From NCBI RefSeq assembly GCF_040954645.1, contig NC_092810.1:71484660-71548659 (forward strand): 64,000 nt of DNA, read 5' to 3'. The notes under the pieces were generated by a model. The model had not been told where the DNA came from. It saw nothing but the letters and a program-made list of their open reading frames with translations, and did not search any database. This document shows, one piece after another, positions 37,803 through 49,060 of the stretch (positions within the stretch are counted from its first letter, which is position 1; the number at the start of each line of letters is the position of its first letter). The stretch comes from Diabrotica undecimpunctata. Taxonomy: Eukaryota; Arthropoda; Insecta; Coleoptera; Chrysomelidae. The translations under genes were made by a program, and so were the position numbers.

Positions 37803-38805
37803 CAGTGAGCAACATAAAGGTTGGAATAAAGTCGTTAAACGATTGATTTAGCCATTGGGCACAAACTCAAGACAAAAACTCAGCTAGGTCGACTTTATTT
37901 TTTAGTTGCGCATTTTTTGGTGAACTCCTATTTTTGTTGACGTCATTAATTTTCGAGTTATGACGTCATTATCGGTTTTTTAACAGTAACCTTATTTTAA
38001 CATAATTATCGAAAAAAACGCATCTTTTTGTATGCGAATGTCATATTTTTTCTTATGTCAGTTATGTCGTATAACATTTCCACTAAACACGTATACTGGA
38101 ATACATAAACACGTATTATCTAATTTTCGTTCCGCCGCTGCCTGTAAATAGTTTGTTAAAATTACTTTTTATCGGTTTAAATATTGTAGTAGATGAAAAC
38201 ATATCTCATTAAGACTAAATCGCACTAATTCGACTTCAAAATAATAGTTACCGCATTACGCACAACATGTACGTGAATACCTAAATATTATTTTTCCTAA
38301 TAATATTAATTGGCAGACGAGGATTTTTAAAGTGGCCATATAGATCTCCTGATTTGTCCCCACTAATTTTTTTCTGATGGGGGTACCTGAAGTCTAAAGT
38401 TTACGTTAACAGACCATAGTATTGATAAACTTAAAGAGAGAATTAGGGCCGAAATTTATTTAATTAATGCTGATACCCGTAATAATGTTTTGCAAGAGTT
38501 TCAACATCGTCGTGAGTATTGTTTCTTTTCTCAAATATACGATTATGTGACAAAAGCGACATAAGAAATACTGTGTGTTTTACTGTGTAAAAGATGCGCT
38601 TTTTTGATAATAGTGTCCAAATAAGGTATTACCATTAAAAACATGATAATAACGTCATAACTTAAACTGTGATGACATCATCAAAAATATAAGTTGAGCA
38701 AAAAATGCGCAACTGAAAAGTAAAATCGACCTATCTGAGCTTTTTTTTACCCAATGGCTAAATCAAGCATTTAACTAATTCATTTCAACCTTTACATGCT
38801 CACTA
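37803..38805 (+). mobile_element. Mariner-related DNA transposon with about 190-bp TIRs
   Basis: The two ends are inverted copies: 37803-37995 matches the reverse complement of 38612-38805 over about 190 bp, including TTGATTTAGCCATTGGG, AGGTCGA, GTTGCGCATTTTTTG and TTATGACGT. TA lies on each side (37801-37802, 38806-38807). Between the TIRs, + strand translation gives IGRRGFLKWPYRSPDLSPL, a stop, then WGYLKSKVYVNRP and, one frame over, SIDKLKERIRAE and VLQEFQHRREYC. This is the C-terminal part of the transposase family also seen at 28640 and 41713. The N-terminal two thirds are deleted, so it is a non-autonomous derivative about 1 kb long. Confidence 0.9.
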
Positions 38806-39218
38806 TATAATATGCAAATATAAAAGGTGCCATTTGTATGAGTTGATGAATATAAAAGACGAATAAAAGTAAAATTATATAATCTAAAAAACAATGAAAC
38901 CGTCAGAACAAGATCTCGGTTACTTCGCATTGTACCAATTACACAAAATGATTAGATAACGTTTACTTAGTTAGCTTTGGATTAATATAGTAAAGCGGGT
39001 GTGTTTGTAAATATGAATCCGGTAAAATTTTTTACAATTATTATTAAACAATTATTATTTGATGATGAGAACAAAACAAACTTACATCAAATGGAACGAA
39101 CATAGGTCGTTACACGGTAAAGGAACAAAAAGTATATTAATTTTTAAACAATAAAATCAATCATGTCTGACTATTAGTAGCTTTACCTTATAATGTCTAT
39201 AATATCTCTTCTCAGTTA

Positions 39219-39225
39219 TGTGCGT

Positions 39226-39279
<54 letters not shown>
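39219..39279. repeat. (TG)n microsatellite
   Basis: About 60 bases of nearly pure TG dinucleotides with two early interruptions. Confidence 0.97.
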
Positions 39280-39283
<4 letters not shown>

Positions 39284-39802
39284 GAGAGGGATGGCCTTAG
39301 ACATAGTCTATTAGCCACAGAATTCATTTTTATTCATACACATATAGGTACATGTTATAAGGTTAAATATCGATTTTAGCTTCTTTAACGTAATTTATTT
39401 TTGCATCTAAAACGAGTTTATTATGGCTTGATAACAGGGAACCGATGTTGAGAGGAAAAGGAGTGTTGTATTCTATTAGAGAATTATATAGTCTAGAGAA
39501 AGCCGTATCTTTTGGCTATGATTCAATTTTAAGCATGTTACTGTTGAAGTATATCTTTTTATATAATCAAAAGTTATGTCCGGTATTCTATTTGGAACAT
39601 GTGGGTAAAGCTGGAAATAAATATTTTTCAATGTCTTGCTAAAATTATTGTAAGATTCTGACCATCGGACTTTAATAGCTTTTTTAGTTTAGTAGTTAAG
39701 TCGGTATAAGAAAAAATTTCTATTCTCAGTTATGCGAAAAATCATACTTTACAAATTACAGATTGTCTCACACTCTCCGGAACTGTGAGCGTACTGGTTT
39801 TT

Positions 39803-40450
39803 AAATGATGATCATCCAGTCTCAAATATCCACTGCTGAATATAAGTATCCTTCCACTTTTTGTGACCCCATCTGAGCTTTGTATGCCGCTCTCATTAAA
39901 GTATTAATTATTATCTTATAAGTCGTGGGTTAATCGTATTAGTGGTTCTTTGATTTTTCGTTTATTTTTATCGTTCCTTTATTATTATCAAATGATAATC
40001 ATCCAGTCTTAAACATCCACTGCTGAATATAAGTATCCTTCTCTTTTTTGTGACCCCATCTATGGCAAGCTTTGTTTGCCGCGCTTATTAAAGTATTAAA
40101 TATTATCTTATAAGTCGTGGGTTCATCGTATTGGTGGTTCTTTGATTTTTCGTTTATTCTTATATACTATTCCCACTGCAGCCCCTTTGTCTACCAACTA
40201 TTCATTAACTCATTATCGCTACGTGTCCTACCCACTTTTATTTTAGAATTGGCAATCCTTTTAATTGCTAATTTTATTAACTAATAGTTTTTATTCATTT
40301 TTAAACTTCTATTAGTTATTCCCAGCAAATATTTTTCCCCTGTCTCTTGCTTTAGTGGCTGAAGTTTTGTTAGGGTGAGTGTTTCTTATCCATCCGCCAG
40401 TGCTGATAGAATGTATTGATCATACACTTTTTTTCCTCGGATTACACTCG
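39803..40450 (-). mobile_element. LINE 3' end with a duplicated 187-bp tail
   Basis: Minus-strand translation of 40450-40150 shows a decayed LINE C-terminus (YDQYILSALADG, then ETLTLTKLQPLKQET, then KYLLGITNRSLKMN). The 3' untranslated part, beginning ATCCACTGCTGAATATAAG on the + strand, is present twice head to tail (39803-39989 and 39990 to about 40165), with roughly 85-90% identity by eye. The ATCCAC...CTGCTG run resembles the 3' ends of other LINEs here (12307, 50285). Confidence 0.72.
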
Positions 40451-40684
40451 GAATATCCGAGTTTTCTTAACCTTAGACATGATTGAATTGAAATATTGTT
40501 AATTATTATTTTAATTAACTGATATTTACTGTACATTTATCTAGCGTAAATAACAACGTCTGTAGATAAATCCAAGAAATAAATAGAACTTGATGCGTTT
40601 ATAATGGGTGATTGATTTAGAGGTGTCTTTTAAAAAGAAAAAACAATGAAAAAATGAATTTTATTTAAAAATCTTTTTTATCAT

Positions 40685-41164
40685 AAAAAAGACTCTTCTT
40701 CTTCTTTTTATGTAGACCTGACCAAGACTTGTCGTTCCATCGTTTTCGTGGTCTTCCTACTGATCGTCTTCCTATTGGGGAAGTCTCTTGGCGTCTTTAC
40801 TACTCTATTTGTTGTCATTCGGTTTATTTAATCATGTTTTTGCCACGTATGTCATTATTGGTCTGATGACTGCTTTGTACAATCTGCTTTTCATTTCTTT
40901 CCCGATATTTTTATTTCTCCATATTGTTTTATTCAGGCTGTTTCCTCTATTCACTTGATCTTTCACTTCCGTTTCGAGCTTTCCGTAGCTAGATAATGTA
41001 ATGCCTAGATATTTAAACTCCATCACTTGTTCTATTATCTGGCCTTCCAGCTCCAATTTACATCTTAGTAAATTTGCTGTTGTAATTGTGCATTTTGTCT
41101 TTGTTGGGGAAATTAAGATGTTAAATTTTCTGGCTGTTATATTAAATCGGTATTGAATAAGCAA
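40685..41164 (-). mobile_element. LINE RT C-terminal fragment (family A, minus)
   Basis: The minus-strand frame 41164-40832 reads ISPTKTKCTITTANLL, VMEFKYLGITLSSYGKLETE, NKTIWRNKNIGKEMKSRLYK and VIRPIMTY. After a deletion it continues near 40770-40720 as SPIGRRSVGRPRKRW and ends in an AAGAAGAAG-type tail near 40690. It is the same family as the + strand fragment that begins at 41165, with which it lies head to head. Confidence 0.87.
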
Positions 41165-41712
41165 TGGAAATACAATATCTAGGAATTACACTGTCTAGCT
41201 ATGGAGACTTGGACAAAGAGGTGAGAGATCAAGTACAAAAAGCAAATAGACTGGCAGGATGCCTTAATAACACTACATGGCGAAACAGAGACATTAACAC
41301 TGAGATAAAGTCAAGAATTTATAAAGCCAGTGTAAGACCAATAATGACATATGCCTCAGAAACAAGATCCGACACAGCCACAATGCAAAGGCTACTAGAA
41401 ACGGCAGAGATGAGAGTACTGAGAAGAATTACAGGAAATACGCGGGGATATCGAAAGAGAAGAGAAAAAATTAGAAGAAAATGTAACGTACAGTGTATAA
41501 ATAAATGAATAAAAAATAGAAAAAATGAGTGGAATAACCACATAAGCAAAATGGAGGAGACCTATGTCGTCAAAATACCAACAGATAAGTCACCAATCGG
41601 CAGAAGAAGTATCGGACGACCGCAAAAAAGATGGAGTGACAACTCTCCATAGAGGTATTAATCCGCCAATGAACAAGCAGAATTGATTTTAAAGATAAAG
41701 AAGATGAAATAG
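41165..41712 (+). mobile_element. LINE RT C-terminal fragment (family A, plus)
   Basis: The + strand translation gives IQYLGITLSSYGDLDKEV, NNTTWRNRDINTEIKSRIYK, ASVRPIMTYASETRSD, MRVLRRITGNTRG, then after a stop SPIGRRSIGRPQKRWSD near 41595-41645 and a short 3' end near 41710. It covers the same stretch of ORF2 as the minus-strand neighbour but differs at many positions, so the two are separate insertions rather than one inverted copy. The Asp-rich catalytic domain is absent. Confidence 0.88.
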
Positions 41713-42310
41713 TTCGTTATCATGGCGCGATAACGGTCCCTATTCACAGTAACATTCTGGCCGGCCTGTTTTAAAGAAATTAGGACCGACGATTCCACCG
41801 GCCCATAAACCATACCAAACAGATTTTTGCTCTTGCTATCTCCTCAAATGTGGGCATTTTGTTTATTCACGTACACGTTACGTTAAAAATGGGCCTTATC
41901 AGAAAACAATTTTTTTTCAAAAACAGTGGATTTTCTGAAACCTTATCAACAGCTCATCGACTGAAGCAGTGACGACTCGGAAGGTCGGTCGGCTTTAGAT
42001 CTTGCACTTATTGAACTTTGTATACTTTTACACCAAGATCTCAACATCAAACTTGCCAAGCTGTTGAGAACTGCGACAAATCAATTCTTCATTATTTTCG
42101 CGTACATTCTTAGCTACTGCCGCTATATTTTCTTAGGTACATGCTAAATGTAGTCTATTTGGTCGCGTTTATCCAATAATGGAAATTGGATTTCAAACTT
42201 AGTGATGGTATAGCGAATTGAAAATGTTCGGTAGGTCGATTATGTGGACAATAAGTTGCTCCAAGCGCACGAAACACATTCTTCGTAGAAGCACGAAACA
42301 CATTCATCGA
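41713..42310 (-). mobile_element. Mariner-related transposase, N-terminal two thirds
   Basis: Minus-strand translation from about 42310 gives ALGATYCPHNRPTEH (family YGRHNRPSE), then DLGVKVYKVQ (family LGLKAYKIQ), VQDLKPTDLPSRHCFS, VSENPLFLKKNCF, QNAHI, SSVLISLKQAGQNVTVNRDR and YRAMITNYF at the end near 41715. This is the block order of the insect mariner-related transposase whose C-terminal motif (WPPRSPDL) is seen at 28640 and 38320. At least eight stops occur. It ends exactly where the + strand LINE 3' end lies, so the LINE junction removed or replaced its C-terminus. Confidence 0.8.
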
Positions 42311-44689
42311 GTTGAAATTTTAGAATTGATGAAAACTTAAAGAGGATCATCATCGCATCAACTGAAATTAATAGTAAAATATTGAGTGATAGTATATTTT
42401 ACTATTATGGTATACGAACTATAATCGTACATTGCGAACAGTAAAATTATCGTATAAAACGAGAATTATCGTACACCTGGCAACGCAGGACGTTATTTTA
42501 AACAATCAAATTCTATCGGAAATATTCGGGTTTCAATCGAGAGACTATAAATAGAGATAAAAAGAGAAAATATAATTTTGATCTCTCTCTTTTAAGCAAA
42601 AATATAATATTTTTTTTCTCTTTGAAATAAAGTAAAAAATTCAGTTCTACCCTGAAGTGCAGTAGTTTACCAAAGCAAAGAAGCAAAGCAGCGAAGCAAA
42701 GAAATGCCTTATTTTGAATAAAATGTAAATAAACAGCTTAATTATGAACAAAATAATCAACAAAGTTATATAATTGTCTTTAAGTGAACTCTATCTTAAG
42801 TAAGCCATTATATGTTTAATTTAATTGTACCACGATTACATAATCTATGAGCCAAATATCAATATTTATTTTCCAGTAGATACTGGTTTGTGGTCCACTC
42901 TGACCAAACTATACATAAATCATCTTCAAAAAATCACCTTTACATATCAGGTTTTATGGCAATATGTATAAAATATAAGGTCTTTCACATCTTTGTTTAT
43001 CATAAGAACCTAATTTTCATTACTTTTGAGGCAAGCGGTATTACATATAAAACCATGTACAGTGTAAATATCAAAATAAATAAATAAAACTTGCATAATT
43101 AAATTTACAAATTGAGTGATAGTATTAGGAATATAAAACAATAATAAATGATAAAGTAGATTAGTTTTATAAAAAAAAATGAGTGCAACTCGAGAAACTG
43201 GTCCAGTACGTAGATTAACATACAGAGTGAACTTCAGATATTTTGATATTTAAATATAACATGTCACGAAAATGAAAAAGTAAAAAAAAGTCTTAGTTTT
43301 TATACGAGAAATCTATCTGATATAAATTTTTCTTAGTAAGAACTAGTTTTAGAAAATTAAAATGCGCCTACATTTTTTTGCGTCATAATCATAAGAAATA
43401 AAAGCTCCCACACACAAGCACGCTCAAACGATATAAACATGTAGATAAAATAGAACAATCCAGACCATTCTTCACATATGATTGTATAACAACAAAACGA
43501 TTAATAAAAAAATAGTGTATTCCGGTTCTAGGTTTACTGAACGTTTTTTATGTATTTGGGTTTATTATAATACCTTTATATTGCTATTCTTACATGCACT
43601 ATTCTATTTTTACTATTGGCTTTGGCATACCTTGCCAATTATTTAAAATTGTATTACACACTGTGGGGTTAAATATACTTATAGGGTTGAAACCCAGACA
43701 ACCTTCATGCCAAAGAAGAATCCTAAGACCATTAACTACTGAGGCTCTTGAATTACGATATAGTTTGTGTCTCTATGTCTACCAGCATTCTGCTGTGTAC
43801 TTTCTAATTTAACTAATTTATTGTCTTTTATTTTGCATTTCTGTATGCGTATTTCTGGAAGCCCAATGTATTTTCACTTTTTGCAAAAATAGTTTTTCTG
43901 TTTGTAGTAGATTGCATTGTATTGTAATATATTGCATTGTTTTAAAATAGGTGTTGAGTTTTAAGCATGAGCGATTTAAAAATCATTATAGTTGAAAATC
44001 ACCAATACTTAAGGATTTTCGTTCTTAAAACGAAACATAAAATACGTTTTGCAAACTTGTTCTAAATTTCTTTTTACAGTTGTTTAAAATTATCTTGAAC
44101 TATAGAATTTATTTTTTCGGGTTAAATAAAAAGATAAAATATAAAGATAACAAAATGATCAGTATATTACTAAGGAAAAATATATCAAGTAATTTCTAAA
44201 TATTAGGGTCCTCCTTTTTTCAAATTTCGTGACACAAAAACAAATAGATACAAAAAAATTAGATATAACGAAAATAGTTCGTTCACCTTATGTTGGTACT
44301 GGGACCTGATACATTACTACGTAAAACATTAATACTGAATCAAATAGAAAACTGCTTGAAATTATTTTGCAACCGATGTTCCATTCCACACAAAAAACTG
44401 TCCAATACTTGAAGCGGATGATCACAAACGACAAAAGTAAGTAAAATAATTAATAGCAATAAATTTCAATTATGGTCAGTCTTATAAGCTGACACAAAAA
44501 TCTGAAAATAAAATGAAAAACAAACACCATAATTATTTTGTATCTCATAGTTATTATTGATTAAACTGTTCTATTAGCCTTTTTAGACTATTTTTATACC
44601 CAACATTGGATAGAAGGCACTAAATAGTGTAAAGATTTGCAACTAATACATGTATTCGTTGTGTAAACTAAACCTACGTTTCTTTTCAG
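42311..44689. other. AT-rich end of the tetraspanin intron, no gene
   Basis: No gene was recognised. An ATTATCGTACACCTGGCAACGC-like run near 42465-42487 and a patch of AAGCAAAG repeats at 42674-42703 are seen. The last 20 bases before 44690 are pyrimidine-rich and end in TTTTCAG, the acceptor of the final exon. Confidence 0.55.
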
Positions 44690-44771
44690 GTCTGCTTCAA
44701 GTACTGGACAGTTCAATCTTCCTGGAAACTATAAGACTGCCAGTGAAGAATATATCAATATATCAGAATAA
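44690..44771 (+). CDS. Tetraspanin, last coding exon with stop
   Basis: The exon opens with the last base of an Arg codon after a CTTTTCAG acceptor. It encodes 26 residues: SASSTGQFNLPGNYKT followed by ASEEYINISE, then TAA at 44769-44771. YINI fits the YxxPhi tyrosine sorting signal that binds clathrin adaptors and is often found at tetraspanin C-termini. The exon is short and about 32.8 kb from the previous one, but three things support it: the phase match, the acceptor, and a non-repetitive tail in the style of the preceding exon. It was not in the set of long open frames and is found only by splicing logic. A transcript is needed to confirm it. Confidence 0.8.
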
Positions 44772-45435
44772 GAACACAACACAAAACAACTTAAAGACGC
44801 TTTATGTAATAAGTGTGTTGGTATGAGCTTAACATTATCAGATTTACATAGTGCCTCGCCTTACAAGTAAAAAGTGCATTCGGTAAAGAAAAACTTTACG
44901 ATTAAAAAAATGATCTTAGTTCTAGTCTGATGCTACTAGTTTTTTATCTTTTGTTCTACAATACTCGCATGGCGTAACTTTTGTACCCCTTGTATAGCAT
45001 TTAGTTAAAAAATGTGATCGGTGTGGCGAAAAACTGTTAAACATTTTAAAAACTATTAAATTTTAATTTAAGTTTAGGTAATTACTCTTACACTTGCTTT
45101 AAAAGCTATTCTTTTTAAAATAGCAAATATTTTAACCTATGAATACGATAAATGCTAAAATGGAGAATAATCTTATGGACTTCAAACTCTAAATTTCAGT
45201 TTAAATAAGATATGATTGAAATTATTCTTTATTTTTTATAGGAATACTACATAAAAACATAATCAATTATAGAATTAGCATTGAGAGCATTGTTATCAGA
45301 CTATTTTCTTACATATTGTATTTATAACTTTATTATTGGAAATTAATCGCAATTTTAAAATTGTAAGTTTTAACGGCTTCATATCTGGAGTTCAAAGCAT
45401 CAAAACGAAAATATAGACAAATTTTAAATTCGGGT
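44772..45435 (+). other. Probable tetraspanin 3' untranslated region
   Basis: Non-coding sequence after the stop. No AATAAA is present before the next LINE at about 45440; ATTAAA variants occur at 44901 and 45055 and could serve as polyadenylation signals. The end of the transcript is not fixed. Confidence 0.5.
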
Positions 45436-45439
45436 TAGA

Positions 45440-46600
45440 TTTCAATCAAGTGCATAACAGGCCTTGTAGGCCTAAGGCAAACAGTTGCATTTAAAATATT
45501 TCGTTCTTTTTTTGACGATACTTCTCCATGTATTTTTGTCTTCTGCTTCTCTTCTCCAGTACCAGTCATCTACATCCTGTAAGTCACTCTTAACCTTTTC
45601 TGTCCATCTTGCTTTCTGTCTTCCTCTCCCTGTGGGCCTCATATGTAAGACCATATTTGGCATTCTTTTCACTGGAATTTTTTGTGGCGACCCTATTCTT
45701 TGTTCTCTCTATCCTTTCTCTATCCTTCCTCACTCCTTATCCGCTCCTTTTGGATTGCTACTTTTGGTTTTACTACTGCTCAATATATTCTTTTCTGGAT
45801 AAAAACTAAGGCTTTAATAGACTTTTCAGACATCTATATTGCCTGTTACCTCTTGCCAGAATTGCGGTTATCTCGTTCTTATTGATATACTATATCATCT
45901 GTTTTTATCTTCAACTTCTCTCCTCCTCCTCCTCCTCCAAATTGGCTCCTTTCCATAATAATGTATTTTAATTTTTTCATATTAATTTTTTACCCCATAC
46001 TTCCTTGCTTTCTCTATAGTTCTCGCAAAGCATCAGATCTCCTTTTTTATGAATTGGAAAATTACGTGCATCAGACCATTCCATTAGCATCTTCCCTTTT
46101 TCCCAAATACATCCAATTAATTTAGCATGTTTTCCATTCATTAGCAGTATTCCTTCGATTTATCTCGTATATGTACTCCTGCTCTCATAACTTTTTTTCT
46201 TTCCTGTTTCGTAGTTTTTCTTCGATATCTTCATTTTTGTTTTTTTTCATTGCCTTTTTAACGTTCTGAATCTTTTTTTAAACCTCCTTCATTTTTCTTT
46301 CTAGTTCTGTTCATTGGGTTTATTAGCAACTAGTCTTTTTGCAACTCCTGTTGCTCATATTTTCTTCTGTTGTCATATCTTGGAACGCTTTTTCTTGATG
46401 TCTAAGCTGGTTTTTTTTTCCCTCTGCTGCAATCTTAATTCTTAGCAAAATGTGATCAGAGCCACAGTCTGTCCCTCTTGTGCTCTTTACTTTTGTAATG
46501 ATCTGTTAATGGTTTTATTCGATCAGGACATGGTCTATCTGGTTCGTAGTTTTACCATCGGGAGTCAAACATATTTCTTTGTAGATCTTCTTTCTCTGTA
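45440..46600 (-). mobile_element. LINE remnant, endonuclease end and 3' end
   Basis: The minus-strand frame 45672-45472 gives a clear LINE C-terminus: MVLHMRPTGRGRQKARWTEK, then DDWYWRREAEDKNTWRSIVK. Its 3' end near 45440 reads AGGCCTACAAGGCCTG in minus sense. Near 46430-46590, minus-strand translation shows RTDCGSDHILLRIKIAA, the end of an endonuclease domain. The RT between them is too decayed to read, with long T-rich stretches. Confidence 0.75.
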
Positions 46601-47216
46601 ACTACGTGCTTTTAATTACTAAGCTATTTTTTAATTCAAACCCTATCAACCTTTACCAATTTCCAATATTTTATTCATACACACGGTTTGTTCCAGCAAC
46701 TGTGTTTATACATAGGTTCTTTATTATTTTTGCATCACAATCCTCCAGAAATATCGTTATGTCATCTTTTGATATTTTCTCTTCTATTACTAATTCATAA
46801 AATATGTATTTGTCTTCATCATCCTTCTCTTCGGTCGCATGTATATTTAAAAGGCTTCTGTTTCTCTTTCTTCCTCTAATTCTTAAAAGGCATATTCTGT
46901 TATTTTATAGATTTAAAATTTATAATCTTCTCCCTTAGCTGCTGTACAACGGAGATTCCAGTTCCCAATTTCCTATTTTTTCCTCCACTTTCAAAAAACG
47001 TTTATTCGTACATGGTTTATTTCATATATCCCATTTGCTGCTTGTTAAGTATCTTGCAGAGTCATTAATTCAATATTGTACTTTTCATCTGTATTCTCAC
47101 TCTGTCACAGTTACTTAATCGTTTTTCTGTATTTATTTCCATTGACTTTGCAACGGTCATTTTCATTTTCTCTCAGTTTATTTTATTCAATAGTTTTTTT
47201 TACTTTTCTGATAGTA
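46601..47216 (-). other. Heavily decayed sequence, probably LINE
   Basis: T-rich on the + strand with only scattered LINE-like words on the minus strand. It lies between two minus-strand LINE pieces and may belong to either. No intact motif was found. Confidence 0.35.
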
Positions 47217-47916
47217 CAGTAGACTCCCTCTATAACGAGAACTAAAATGGCAGACTAATTACCTCGTTACAAGCCGATCTCATTATATCAAACAACAATA
47301 ATACTGTGCATCATATGAATATGTAGTTTTCTAAAACATTAACTTCCTATAGTAAAGCCATTCGGAGCAATATAAGATGCTAAATATTGTTTAAATGGTG
47401 TTTTAAAAAAAAAGTTGTTTACTTTTATTGTCAATGAAATATATTAAAACAAAAAATCTGTATTCTGTAAATTTGTATAAAGCGAATTTCCAAGGATAAC
47501 AATATAACATAAACTATTGCTTCTGCAATTGGAAGAAGTCTGTCATTTTTGGCTGCTTTAAATTGTCCAGTATTCTATCTATCATATTTTCTAAAGATGT
47601 GAAACAGTTGTATGCTTCGTCATTTTCGTTTTGTCTTTGGATAAAGTTTATTACAACGTTTACAACACTTTCCACATCTTGTCTATTAGGACCTTATTAT
47701 TAGGTGCGAATGGTCAACCCCCCTACAATGACACTTGTGAATTATAAATTGTAAAATTTCCGAAGAAGTTTATTGCGGACGGCAGTTAAAAAAGGTATTT
47801 ATTTATAGCCACGGCCGGGCCAAAAACGTAAAAAAACACGTTTTTTGATCTTATTTTCTCTCGTTATAACCAAAAAACCTTGTAATAACCGTGTTCGTTA
47901 TAGAGGGAGTATACTG
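47217..47916 (-). mobile_element. Tigger/pogo-type non-autonomous DNA element
   Basis: The ends are inverted repeats, CAGTAGACTCCCTCTATAAC (47217) and, inverted, CAGTATACTCCCTCTATAAC (ending 47916). They match over about 24 of 26 bases, and the element is flanked by TA on both sides (47215-47216, 47917-47918). This CAGT...CCCTCTATAAC terminus is characteristic of pogo/Tigger transposons. Inside, minus-strand translation at about 47700-47510 gives NEDEAYNCFTSLENMIDRIL followed by QPKMTDFF, resembling the C-terminal tail of Tigger transposases. The DDE domain is gone, so the 700-bp element is a deletion derivative needing a helper. Confidence 0.9.
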
Positions 47917-48720
47917 TATTATATCTTTGTTTCAAATCCATGTCTCCTCTAAATCTATATTTTGCCGAAACCAATTTTAACTAATTTCTCATTTCTGCTT
48001 TCTTCGTATGCTCTCTGTCCTATTGCCTTTATGTATTTATTTCTGTCAATGTCATTCTTACTTAGCTAATGGTTAATAAAAATGTTTTCGTTTCTGATTT
48101 CCTTTAATTTTTCCATTACTCTTTGCTTATTCTCATCGTTTTTTAATTCATCACGCATTAGTTGCAACAATTTTTATCCCTGTTTACTACTATATTATTC
48201 TCTCTGTTTGGTTTATCAAGCACCATTTGGCTTTTGCCTAATTTCTTTGTTCTTCTTCAGTGTTTTTTTGTAATACTCCTTCTTTACATTGTTTTTACTC
48301 ACTTCTTAAGTCTTGTAATTCCCTTTCTACTTCTTTAATATCACCTTTTGCATCTTCGGGCTTTAAACGTAACATATCTTTTAATTTATCTGCGCACTCA
48401 ATTTTAATGATGTTCTAGACTTTTTTACTTCTAGGAAAAAATTCCACTTCAACTTCAACTAGTATTAATTGAAGTTATGTCAATTCTGTTATTTTGTACT
48501 CTTTTCCTTTGGCTTCCTTAACAACTTTTTGGAGATGGGGCAAGGTCGTGGTTTTTAGTTCTTTTTTCACCATACCACTGAGGTTCTATGATAATATCAC
48601 TTTCATGATATTTTTAGAAATACATTTTTTACAATTTTCACGTATTTACGGGTTACGAATAAGTTATAATCAATCGATATTTCCTTACTTTGCGCCACGT
48701 TGCCCGTTTTGAATTTCTAA
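47917..48720 (-). mobile_element. LINE endonuclease end and linker, decayed
   Basis: Minus-strand translation near 48710-48640 gives TGNVAQSKEISIDYNLFVTR, equivalent to the GSDHxLV end of RTE endonucleases. A lysine-rich linker follows down to about 47930 (LMRDELKNDENKQRVMEKLK near 48100-48165). Stops are frequent. The Tigger element at 47217-47916 sits at its downstream edge. Confidence 0.65.
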
Positions 48721-48959
48721 TAATAAAGTTATAAACAGAGCATAGACAGGAAATGTAAAACAATGTAACAAAACTACGAAAAAATACTCACAGCGATTGA
48801 AGTACACAAAGACGATAAAAATAATTTTTTTAACAATTTTTTAAAAAGCATAGATTTTACAGAAATTATGAGAAAACCAGATGAATCAACCTGATACTAA
48901 GGCGTTTGTCTAGTACAGATGATATGTACATGTACAATTAATACACAAATAATATTTCA

Positions 48960-49060
48960 CAATCATGATCATCATCATTCTCTTTGCATTTATCCCTATG
49001 CCGGGTCGGCTTCCCTAATTACATTTCTTCTAAGTTTCTATCTTATGGAAGTATATTATA
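48960..49060 (-). mobile_element. LINE 3' terminal fragment
   Basis: The + strand reads ATCATCATCATTCTCTTTGC followed by CCTATGCCGGGTCGGCTTCC, which I recognise as the complement of a LINE 3' terminus with a (GAT)n tail common in insects. Only about 100 bp are present; no coding part remains. Confidence 0.55.

Larger units (their letters stand above)
11882..44689 (+). other. Tetraspanin last intron, about 32.8 kb
   Basis: A phase-2 intron from GTAAGA to TTTTCAG. It is filled with LINEs in both orientations, a BEL/Pao element, two Tc1-like or mariner-like groups and simple repeats, each listed separately. Joining 11881 to 44690 completes an Arg codon and leads to 26 more codons and a stop. 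Confidence 0.88.

Noticed and set aside
39219..39279. Possible CRISPR-like or regulatory array
   Set aside because: It is a plain dinucleotide microsatellite in an animal genome.
40685..41712. A single LINE copy inverted by twin priming
   Set aside because: Both halves cover the same stretch of ORF2 and differ at many residues, so they are two insertions of related copies.
45485..45885. Hydrophobic plus-strand frames resembling membrane proteins
   Set aside because: T-rich antisense of a LINE 3' region; no consistent start or family motif.
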